A stretch of 64,000 nucleotides of DNA from Candidatus Paracaedibacteraceae bacterium (lineage in GTDB: Bacteria > Pseudomonadota > Alphaproteobacteria > Paracaedibacterales > Paracaedibacteraceae): the NCBI GenBank assembly GCA_019636035.1, contig JAHBYI010000003.1, positions 185,794-249,793 on the forward strand. Direction: 5' to 3'. The notes beneath the pieces are model-generated. The model did not search any database and was not told the origin of the DNA. It was given only the letters and a program-made list of their open reading frames with translations. The position numbers and the translations under genes are program-made. Position 1 is the stretch's first letter; each line of letters opens with the position of its first letter. This document shows, one piece after another, positions 34,286-43,200 of the stretch.

Positions 34286-37099
34286 ATGTTAAAATTAATC
34301 GCGTTCTGTCTTTTTGTGTGTTCCAACGCCTCGGCTACCGATGCTTTAGGAACGGTACTTGACGATATGCAAAAAAGCTATAGCGGTGGCTATTCTTATT
34401 CCTCCTCAGGGAAATGCACGACAACAAAATCCTGTCTGGACTATGTAACGCTCAGATCCAAACAACTTGCCGACACCTACGCCGGGAAAAAAGCAACGGA
34501 TCCGCAAGCAGACGAAAAAATCAAAATTGTCCAGAAAATACCTCAACTTGTAAAAAACATCCTCGACAATACGTCTCTTTATCCGCAATCAAAATTTTTT
34601 CAGTCCATGTCATCACAGGGGCAAACGAAATACCGCCAAGGTAATCGTGTCCGTATCCCTGACATGAACAAGGGATTTGATATCCTAGCTCTTGATCAAA
34701 CACGCTTATCTGAGTCTGATAAAAGTGTCATCACACAGCTTAAAAAGGAAGTACAGGCTCTCATCCTCGAAGAAAAAACACAGAGCTACCGCATTTCCAA
34801 CATTCAAGGCATCAGCATCAATTATGATGATATCCTGTCCACAGCTTTGGGTAAAATGGATACCCTTGATACCACAAGTATGAATCGTGAATCACAGGTC
34901 AGAGCCTTTGTCGGCATTATCGATGACCTGTTATCTGAACTCAGCCCCGATGATACAAACGCACAAAAACTGACTAACCTGAGATCAACGATTGAATCAG
35001 ACAGCGAAAAATCCCCTCTTTCATTTGACGCTCTGATTCAATTTTTGCAGATGAATTTTGATGATCCAACAGCAATGCCAGAAAATGATCAAGAAAAATA
35101 CTGGAAAGGACAAAAGTCCGGATTTCAATCGGCTAAATCCCCCGTGATGCCGACATTTTCAAACTTGGGCAATCTTAGTTTTGATGTTAGTGTTGGATCA
35201 AAAACCCATCACTTGACTGCCAAAAACGTCGGAACACGCCTCAAGGAAAAAGAACGTATTTACGCTCAACTGTATGTTTATAAAGAAATGTCAGCATCCG
35301 CACAAGCAGAGTTCCGTTCCGGTGTACGCTACACCATTGCACCAAATTTACTGGCTAGGGATTTATTTACCCCTCTCAACGATGATGCAACGGATACGCA
35401 AATGCGTACCTCTCTAGAAGCTCTAAAGACCGAGTTTAAAGAGAAAATAAAGTCATTCATACCCGGTCAAAAAGCAATCCTGCCACCGATTCAATCGATC
35501 TCAAACGCACACTTTGATTATGATCAACTGCTGAATATTATGTTAGCTAAAATGGAAGCTGTCACGCATCGCCCTGCTGATCGTCAAGGAAACCTTGCCA
35601 TTGACCTCAAAATCATCGACAGCCTGATTGAAAAACTTGATGCTAATGATAAAGCATCGCAAAAACTCTTAAGCTTAAGGCAAAAAATTGAAACCGCTCA
35701 ACCTTCCGGCAGTTATAACAGCTATAACTCTTATGGATATAGCAGCAGCACATCAACATCAGATGAAAACAAATCTGAAAAAGAATGGAATCAGATTAAA
35801 TCACAACTACAAAATGGCAAACACGAAACGGCCGCTAAAATTATCAACCTGAATGACATCAGGATTTATTTCATAATTGCCGGGCAAAAGCAAAGCGTTT
35901 CAATGCAAGATGCAGGCACATCCAATTATTTACAGCGTCGCCTAGATGGAACAAATACGAAGTTCAAGCGCGAGAAGCGAGCTGTCCTCGATGAACTTGT
36001 CACACAACTGTCGGGCATATCGTGTCGAAGCCGAGAAGACTGCAAGCGTCAATATCTGGACGAGATCAATGCAACCAAAGCAAAGTTTGGTGACCGATCA
36101 TCCTATGGCAATTCCTATAATTCCTCATACAGTTCCTATAATTCCTCTGGCTCCTATGGACAAAGCCAGAATTCCCGAGCAAACACGCAAAAAGCCCAAG
36201 AAATGGACTCAGCCATCCAAGCGATGCTCGATAGCTATAGCAAAGTCATCACCATGGCTTTTGATATGGATCGCCCCCATACCGCACTGCTTCTTTTCAA
36301 AAACCTTTCAGCCAGCGGGCAGCAAAACTATCAAAACGGAATGCTGATCGGAGCACCGAATACAGCAAAAATCTTTACCAGTAAAGATAAAAAAGAACCG
36401 AAAAAGAGCAAAACTGACATCTGGTCATCCATCGCAGGATTATTTGGCGGGGCGCAATCAGCCCAACCCGCACAATCTGAAAAGAAGCTAGATTATAATG
36501 CCATTGAGACAAAGCTCAAACCCTATGTGTTTTACGATACAGATGACATCATCATCTATACGATTCAATCAATGGAAAACTCAACATGCCGCAACTTTAG
36601 CGACTGTGCAAATGCTGAAGCTCGCGCTATTGAAACAGTTGTTCGTGCCTTGAATCCCAACGATCCAAACGTAACGTTCTTACAATCTGTCGTCGATTCA
36701 ATTAAGGCGAAAGATCGATCAAACCCACTGGATCTAAGGGCAATAACAGATACATTTGCAAATGCCGGTTTTTCACCACGGATCAAATTAATATCTGCCG
36801 ATGAAACACAATGGAACACGATTCTGGATCAACGGACAGGCAAACGACAACGCGCTATTCCACCTCGCATTGCCAACAAAGATCGTATTCTTAACTATGT
36901 TAACAAAAAACTAAAGGGCACCAATGGCACAGAAAATGATCCCATGGCAACCCTGCAAAAAGTACTAACCGACACATTGAATCCGGCAGCTCCTGTTGCA
37001 CCAACCACCCCTAAAGCAACAGCACCGGCTAAAAGCTATACATCACCAAAATCCGGCTCGTACAAATATAGCTCGTCAAGTTCGACACCCAGAAAATAA
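34286..37099 (+). CDS. 937-residue exported protein with three internal repeats
   Basis: No known family is recognised. A signal peptide (MLKLIAFCLFVCSNASA) is followed by three copies of a composite unit. Element 1 recurs at about 104-118 (FFQSMSSQGQTKYRQG), 331-346 (VYKEMSASAQAEFRSG) and 670-685 (LFKNLSASGQQNYQNG). Element 2 recurs at about 180-238, 411-470 and 750-808, each of the form YDxxLxxxLxKM followed by a helix and LR-x-(T/K)-IE. Each unit also has a short beta-rich segment. Ser/Tyr/Gly-rich linkers (about 32-42, 474-492, 605-630, 917-934) separate the units. Cysteine pairs of the form C-x4-(D/S)C occur at about 44-50, 580-586 and 768-774 and may form disulfides. It could be a surface or periplasmic scaffold. 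It ends 3 bp from the convergent murD. Confidence 0.8.
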   Translation: MLKLIAFCLFVCSNASATDALGTVLDDMQKSYSGGYSYSSSGKCTTTKSCLDYVTLRSKQLADTYAGKKATDPQADEKIKIVQKIPQLVKNILDNTSLYPQSKFFQSMSSQGQTKYRQGNRVRIPDMNKGFDILALDQTRLSESDKSVITQLKKEVQALILEEKTQSYRISNIQGISINYDDILSTALGKMDTLDTTSMNRESQVRAFVGIIDDLLSELSPDDTNAQKLTNLRSTIESDSEKSPLSFDALIQFLQMNFDDPTAMPENDQEKYWKGQKSGFQSAKSPVMPTFSNLGNLSFDVSVGSKTHHLTAKNVGTRLKEKERIYAQLYVYKEMSASAQAEFRSGVRYTIAPNLLARDLFTPLNDDATDTQMRTSLEALKTEFKEKIKSFIPGQKAILPPIQSISNAHFDYDQLLNIMLAKMEAVTHRPADRQGNLAIDLKIIDSLIEKLDANDKASQKLLSLRQKIETAQPSGSYNSYNSYGYSSSTSTSDENKSEKEWNQIKSQLQNGKHETAAKIINLNDIRIYFIIAGQKQSVSMQDAGTSNYLQRRLDGTNTKFKREKRAVLDELVTQLSGISCRSREDCKRQYLDEINATKAKFGDRSSYGNSYNSSYSSYNSSGSYGQSQNSRANTQKAQEMDSAIQAMLDSYSKVITMAFDMDRPHTALLLFKNLSASGQQNYQNGMLIGAPNTAKIFTSKDKKEPKKSKTDIWSSIAGLFGGAQSAQPAQSEKKLDYNAIETKLKPYVFYDTDDIIIYTIQSMENSTCRNFSDCANAEARAIETVVRALNPNDPNVTFLQSVVDSIKAKDRSNPLDLRAITDTFANAGFSPRIKLISADETQWNTILDQRTGKRQRAIPPRIANKDRILNYVNKKLKGTNGTENDPMATLQKVLTDTLNPAAPVAPTTPKATAPAKSYTSPKSGSYKYSSSSSTPRK

Positions 37100-37102
37100 G
37101 TC

Positions 37103-38431
37103 TCATTCGACGACCAATTGTTGAACACAGTCACGGAACACATCGCCTCGATGTTCAAAGTCGCGATATTGATCAAAGCTTGCACAGGCCGGTGACAACA
37201 GAACCGTACCGCCCAATAGTGAGGCATCTGCATACGCCCGGGTTATCGCTGTATCCATATCCCCACAGGAAACATAGTCGACACGCCCCTCAAGAACCTT
37301 AGCAAAATTTGTCGCAGACTCACCAATTAAATAGGCTTTTTTCACCCGGTTTAATAGGGGGAGCAACTCGTCAATCCCATCGCTTTTAGCAACACCGCCA
37401 ACAATCCAGTAAATGGTGTCAAAGGCCGATAGTGCATGGGATGTAGCATCTGCGTTCGTTGCTTTGGAATCATTAATAAAGGTGACATTCCCCAGGATGC
37501 GAACGACTTCCTGGCGGTGAGCCAGACCCGGGAAGGTCTCAACCCCACGCATAATCGCATCCGGTGCCAAGCCATAAGCACGACAGATCCCGTAAGCCAT
37601 CGCTATATTCTGATAGTTATGTCGCCCTTTGAGGCGGTCTAAACCCGACAAATCCCCAACAACCAGTCGTTCATCCCCTGTCGCATCAACCAACAGATCA
37701 TCAAGCACGAAAATCCCGCCAAGGAGCGGGCGATTTACACTCACCGGTGTTAAGAAACCCGGGTGAGCTTCATTCATTTCATCGTACACCTGTAATGAAT
37801 ACGCATCATCAATCGATATCATGGATTGCGGTGGATTGCCTTTGCCGGCAAAGATCTTCATCTTGGCATAGACATAATCTTCCATGCTTCCGTGTCGTTC
37901 AAGATGATCCGGCGTAATATTCATCCATACGGCATAATCCAAAGATAAACACGCAGACAGATCAAGCTGGTACGAGGAAAGTTCCAGGACATAAACCCCG
38001 TCATTCGGCAGAGGCGATAACGATAGAGCAGGTACCCCAACGTTTCCGCCAACAGCGACAGGAACACCGCATTCCGTCAAGATATGACCGATCAGCGTCG
38101 TCGTTGTTGATTTACCATTAGTTCCCGTAATGCCGATAATCTTAGCCTTAGGGTATGTTTCACGGAATAAATCCACATCCCCCATAATACGTACCTGACG
38201 ATCACGTGCTTGCTTGACAAGAGGATGAGTCAAAGGAATACCGGGACTTTGAATCACAGCTGTCAACATTGACATATCCTGATTTTCCCAGATATGCGCC
38301 CCTTTTTGGCTCGCTTGACCCATTTTTGCCAGATCTGAGTCCAGAACATACACAAGACAACCTGATTTCAGCAAAAACTCAACACACGCCATGCCTGACC
38401 GTGCTAAACCATGAACCAGATATGTTTTCAT
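37103..38431 (-). CDS. murD: UDP-N-acetylmuramoyl-L-alanine:D-glutamate ligase
   Basis: A 442-residue Mur ligase. The ATP-binding loop is GITGTNGKSTTTTLIGHIL (about 99-117). The substrate-domain motif MNITPDHLERHGSMEDY (about 170-186) and the C-terminal FINDSKATNADATSHAL (about 305-321) fit MurD. It adds D-glutamate to the peptidoglycan precursor in the cytoplasm. It is alone here, without the mraY-ftsW-murG cluster that usually surrounds it, suggesting the dcw cluster is broken up in this genome. Confidence 0.96.
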   Translation of the reverse strand: MKTYLVHGLARSGMACVEFLLKSGCLVYVLDSDLAKMGQASQKGAHIWENQDMSMLTAVIQSPGIPLTHPLVKQARDRQVRIMGDVDLFRETYPKAKIIGITGTNGKSTTTTLIGHILTECGVPVAVGGNVGVPALSLSPLPNDGVYVLELSSYQLDLSACLSLDYAVWMNITPDHLERHGSMEDYVYAKMKIFAGKGNPPQSMISIDDAYSLQVYDEMNEAHPGFLTPVSVNRPLLGGIFVLDDLLVDATGDERLVVGDLSGLDRLKGRHNYQNIAMAYGICRAYGLAPDAIMRGVETFPGLAHRQEVVRILGNVTFINDSKATNADATSHALSAFDTIYWIVGGVAKSDGIDELLPLLNRVKKAYLIGESATNFAKVLEGRVDYVSCGDMDTAITRAYADASLLGGTVLLSPACASFDQYRDFEHRGDVFRDCVQQLVVE

Positions 38432-38487
38432 TTGTTATTGTGCTCAAAACTCATCTATTTTGCTCGATTATAGCGAATTTTATTTTC

Positions 38488-38503
38488 TTAATCCAACATT
38501 AAC
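38488..38503 (+). promoter_or_regulatory. CtrA-type box, perfect TTAA-N7-TTAAC
   Basis: TTAA (38488-38491), TCCAACA, TTAAC (38499-38503), ending 47 bp before the lytic transglycosylase ATG. TAGAAA lies ten bases after TTAACA as a possible -10. Confidence 0.6.
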
Positions 38504-38550
38504 ACTTATCATGCTAGAAATAATTAAGGTTAAATTTTACATAAATTAAC

Positions 38551-39387
38551 ATGAAGACCCTCAAAATCCTTTTCATTTTATTTTTCTGTACGTCTTTTGC
38601 TCAGGCTTTGTGCGAAGCCTATATCCATCATTTTGAACGTCAGCATGGTATCCCGCATAACTTGTTACGCGCCATTTCACGCATCGAGTCTGGTCGTAAT
38701 ATTGCAGGGCAAGGGACAGTCGCTTGGCCATGGACAATTAACGCTAATGGCAAACCGTACGTCCTCAATACCAAGGCAGAGGCCATCGCCAAAGTTCGTG
38801 AATTACGATCCAAAGGAATCACCAGTATTGATGTGGGATGCATGCAGATCAACTTGCGCCATCACCCCGGTGCCTTTGCCTCTCTTGAAGAAGCATTTGA
38901 TCCGCAAAAGAATATTGCCTATGCGGCCCAATTTCTCAAAGAAAAAATGGAAAGCCAAGGAAACTGGCAAAATGCAGTGGCTCACTATCACTCAGCATCG
39001 TCCATTCACAATCAACCCTACAAAAATAAAGTTATGGCTGTTTGGCAACAATTTGGTAACAGCATTGCTCCAATGGCAGCTCAGCCTCTGAATACCTTGT
39101 TTAATATCAATAAACCTAAGGTTGTCAACACGCACTTTATCGGATCCAATGGACGTAGAATGCCTGTGAACATTAAGTTTAATCACTACACAGGACTTAA
39201 ACATCCCAAACAACAAGAACCGGAAGTTGTTGTCCGAACCACCGGAAGTCTGGTCAATACCAGCCTGACAACCAGTAGTAATGACGCTAAAATATATCGT
39301 GCCAATACATCCTTGAATTCAAAGCGTGTTATCCTGCCCCTGACGACAATTCGTCGGGCAAATGTAAAACTTCCCCCGACTCTTTAG
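38551..39387 (+). CDS. Lytic transglycosylase (SLT domain)
   Basis: 278 residues. A signal peptide (MKTLKILFILFFCTSFAQA) leads into an SLT-type catalytic domain (about 20-155). The catalytic Glu is in LLRAISRIESGRN (about 38-50), and the downstream family motif is IDVGCMQINLRHHP with AHYHSA. The extra AWPWTINANGKPY insertion is typical of the VirB1-like or flagellar-type transglycosylases of alphaproteobacteria. The C-terminal 100 residues are basic and Thr/Ser-rich without a known domain. It cleaves peptidoglycan in the periplasm, either for turnover or to let a secretion or flagellar apparatus through. A CtrA-type box is 47 bp upstream. Confidence 0.9.
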   Translation: MKTLKILFILFFCTSFAQALCEAYIHHFERQHGIPHNLLRAISRIESGRNIAGQGTVAWPWTINANGKPYVLNTKAEAIAKVRELRSKGITSIDVGCMQINLRHHPGAFASLEEAFDPQKNIAYAAQFLKEKMESQGNWQNAVAHYHSASSIHNQPYKNKVMAVWQQFGNSIAPMAAQPLNTLFNINKPKVVNTHFIGSNGRRMPVNIKFNHYTGLKHPKQQEPEVVVRTTGSLVNTSLTTSSNDAKIYRANTSLNSKRVILPLTTIRRANVKLPPTL

Positions 39388-39436
39388 TAGATTCTTAAGA
39401 TAAATCATCTATCCTTATAGAAAAGGGAGATTAATC

Positions 39437-40210
39437 ATGACAAAAGTTGCACTTGTTACAGGATCCACAAGCGGGATCGGACTTGGGATTGCTAAAAAAT
39501 TAGCATCAGAAGGGTATCATATTATTCTGAACGGATTAAACACACCTGACGTTGCAAATGTGGTCAAGGAAGTGGATGATCTTGGTACCGGAGAGGTCTT
39601 ATTTAGCGATGCTGATATGTCGAATCCCGGTCAAATCGAAAACATGATGCACATGATTGAGAATAAGTTTGGCAAAGTAGACGTCGTTGTCAACAATGCA
39701 GGCATTCAGTTTGTCTCCCCCATCGAAGATTTTCCCGTTGAAAAGTGGGATAAAATTATCGCCATCAACCTGTCATCCGCATTCCACACAATCCGTTTAG
39801 CCATTCCGATGATGAAAAAGGCCGGCTGGGGGCGCATTATTAATATAGCCTCCGCCCACGCTCTTGTGGCTTCTCCCTTTAAATCAGCCTATGTTGCAGC
39901 AAAACACGGCATTGCCGGCTTAACAAAAACGGTTGCCCTGGAAGCCGCAGAACACAATATCACGTGTAATGCCATATGCCCCGGTTATGTTCACACCCCC
40001 CTTGTTGACGGACAAATTGAAGCAACAGCAAAGGCACGAGGAATCACTCGCGAACAGGTAATTAAAGACGTTATGCTTGGCGAACAACCAACAAAACAAT
40101 TTGTTAAGGTTGAAGAAATCGCTGATTTGGTCTCCTTTTTATGTTCAGATTCAGCAACATCAATGACCGGGACATGTTTGCCCTTGGATGGCGGGTGGAC
40201 AGCTCATTAA
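39437..40210 (+). CDS. bdhA: D-3-hydroxybutyrate dehydrogenase
   Basis: A 257-residue short-chain dehydrogenase. The NAD-binding motif is TGSTSGIGLGIAKKL (about 8-22). NNAG lies near 89-92, and the catalytic Ser, Tyr and Lys fall in INIASAHALVAS and SAYVAAKHG (about 139-160). The C-terminal half, with GYVHTPLVDGQIEATAKARG and LPLDGGWTAH, closely fits 3-hydroxybutyrate dehydrogenase. It oxidises D-3-hydroxybutyrate from polyhydroxybutyrate breakdown to acetoacetate. phbB, the biosynthetic counterpart, is about 14 kb away. Confidence 0.92.
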   Translation: MTKVALVTGSTSGIGLGIAKKLASEGYHIILNGLNTPDVANVVKEVDDLGTGEVLFSDADMSNPGQIENMMHMIENKFGKVDVVVNNAGIQFVSPIEDFPVEKWDKIIAINLSSAFHTIRLAIPMMKKAGWGRIINIASAHALVASPFKSAYVAAKHGIAGLTKTVALEAAEHNITCNAICPGYVHTPLVDGQIEATAKARGITREQVIKDVMLGEQPTKQFVKVEEIADLVSFLCSDSATSMTGTCLPLDGGWTAH

Positions 40211-40260
40211 CCCATTGACCAAGAATAAGATTGCCTTATGGTTATTGGTAGGAGAATGCC

Positions 40261-43200
40261 ATGGCTCATAATGACCTCGATTACCTTAATAATTTACCCC
40301 AACCCACTCCGGCAGATGATGATGAGCTTAAAAAATCCAACCTTTATCAGTCATCACAACGCCTGAGGGTTGAGAACATATCGTCACAGTCTGACACCCA
40401 CGGTGGTGGCGGAAATATTCTAACAAAAGAAAGTGCTCCTCCTGTTGAATCCGTGGTGGCTCAACTCCCGGAGTCCGTTCAGGTAAAGTCAGAAACAATT
40501 GTTGCTAATAGTGCAATTCCCGTCTCCAATCCGACACTGCCCGAAACGCTCAAAGACAGAGCTCAAGCCGCTGTAGAGCGAGGTATCGTTCAAGCAGCTG
40601 ATACCCACTTACCGGGAAAGACAACACACGGTGCGGATGAAAAACTGGCAGAAATTGTTGTTCATCAAAACCAATTCCAACAAGAATCAAGGCCTGCACT
40701 GTCTCCACCACCACAACCCAAAGAAGAAGCCCATACTCAAGTCAAAGTCGAGCAAATCGATACCTATGAGTCGCCAAAAATCAATATTCTTGGCCAATCA
40801 ACGATTTCAGCAGAAGAAGACACATCCTTTGGCTTGAGTTTTTCCTATACAACCTCAGCCAAAGGCGGGATGGATAGCGATTCAATAACAGTGATTATCA
40901 GAGGCCTTCCCGATGAGTTTATCGTCACAAAGTTAGATGCCAATAATAATCTCATCGTCCTAACACGCCAAGCTGACGGATCCTATGCCGTCGACATTGA
41001 CGACTTACCCTATATCAGTGTCCATCCGCCAGAAAATTATAGCGGCGACGTAACATTCCAAGCTTATATAACAGGTGTTACCGCGGATGGCGTCACCCTT
41101 GTCTCATCCAGCCTTGCGGTAACTGTTACTGTTGTTGCCGTGGCAGATACCCCAACAGCAACCGTCCATAATCTTACCGGAACAGAAGATTCAACAACAG
41201 CAGTTGGATTTGATACGTCCTTCTCTGCAACAAGTGATGACGCCATTGGCACAGGAATATACGGATCTGAAGTCATAACAGCTGTTCTCAAAGGTGTCCC
41301 TGCCAACGTTAAACTTTATTACGAAGGAAGTTCCGGCGAGTACTTATCCAAAGACAGTCAAGGAAATTGGATTGTCGACCCCGCAAAACTAAGCCTTGTT
41401 CGATTCGACTTCCCTGAGAATTATAAGGGAAAATTTACGGTTACGTTGCTTGTTACCTCGACTGAACCGTCAGACGGTGACTCTAAGAGTGTAGCTGAAA
41501 CATTCACAGTTACAATCTATCCTGTTGCTGACGGTATTGGAGGATATATTGCTCAAAGTTTATCAGGCAATGAGAATACCGCCATTAGCAGCTCCTCATC
41601 CAACCATGCCGTTGAGATCATTATCACAGACCCCAGTGAAACACTACACGTAACCCTCGATAGTCTTCCAAGTGGTGTTACGGTTACCCTATTGGACGGG
41701 ACTGTTTATCATAGCACTGGTACAGGGAATATTGACATCACATCATGGGGGCACATCATCGTTGAAAATGGCGTAACAAAGTGGGTTATTGATCAGCTCT
41801 CTGCCACATCTGTGACCAATTCTGATGCTGATTTCACACTCCACATTTCAGCCTACACAACAGATTCAGGAGCAGGCCAAACAGTTACATCAGCAACAAC
41901 GACGATTGACATCCCTGTCACGGTTCTTGCCGTCGCACAACCTGCCGAGGTTTACACCCTATCTGGCGCAGTCTCTCATGCAGACGGATCATGGAGTTAC
42001 CATCTTACCGAAGATCTCGGAGCCTCAAAAACCCTTGCATTCCACGTCGGCCTAACAGATACGGACGGATCAGAAATCTTGACAGCTGTATTGAACGACA
42101 TTCCCACAGGAACAACAATCATACAGGTTGATCAATCTGGGCATGTCCTCGCAACCAACAATGGCACAGACACGTCTCTGACTCTCGTTGCAACCAGTGA
42201 CGGCAATGTCTATTTGAAAATCATCCCGCCAGCCAACAGCAGTGATGATTTTGTGTTGAACCTTGTCGTCCAAACACAAGAAACAAATGCGGATGATTCT
42301 CAAGTTGCGGTTCGATACAATGATACCGTCATTCCAATCGATGTCGTTGTCTCAGCAAAAGCCGATTTACCGGATGTTCACGTTGCCGTCAATAACGGTG
42401 ATTACACGTCCGACTTTGCTGTTACAATCAAAGAGCACATCGAAAGTCAAACCTATACCCCCGTTACATTCTCCTTTACCGCCAATAGCACCGATTTTGT
42501 TGACTCAAAAGACCCGAATGCCGGGCCGGAGACAATAACATCAATCACAATAACAGGTCTGCCATCGGGAACGGTTATTACATCAGACTATATTGAAGGC
42601 GGAAGCTATACCGTCACCACAGCAGGCGATGTTATAACACTCACAATCCCGGCAGGACAAACAGCCATTAGCGGAACCTATTCCATAACCCCGCCAACCA
42701 ATTACGAAGGAACAATCGCCGCCGTTCTGTCTGTAACATCAACCGAGCCGACCAACGGTGATTCTATCACCAACGTCATCACACAAACCATAAACATCGA
42801 CCCCATTGCAACAACGCCGTCGATCACCCTTACCCAATCAACATATGCCATCACAGAAGATCCTAACCTCGCCCACACAACACCATACACAATCTCGTTT
42901 AATACGCTGGACAGCACAACCGACGATTTACAGATTACACTGTCTGGGTTTGAGCCCGGCACAATTATCCAGTCAACGACATATCCTATTGTTAAGTTAA
43001 CCGTTGATGCCTATGGTAATGTTACGTTAACCAGTACAAATTGGCCGGATCTACACACAGCGTCCGGTAATTTAGTTGATTTAGGAACGGTCAGTTTTTA
43101 TGTTACCCCTCCTGAAAATTATTCCTCAAGTTCCATTGAAACAATCACGGTAACAGCAACAGCCATTGACGGAACAGATCGCGCTTCAACATCCGGATCA

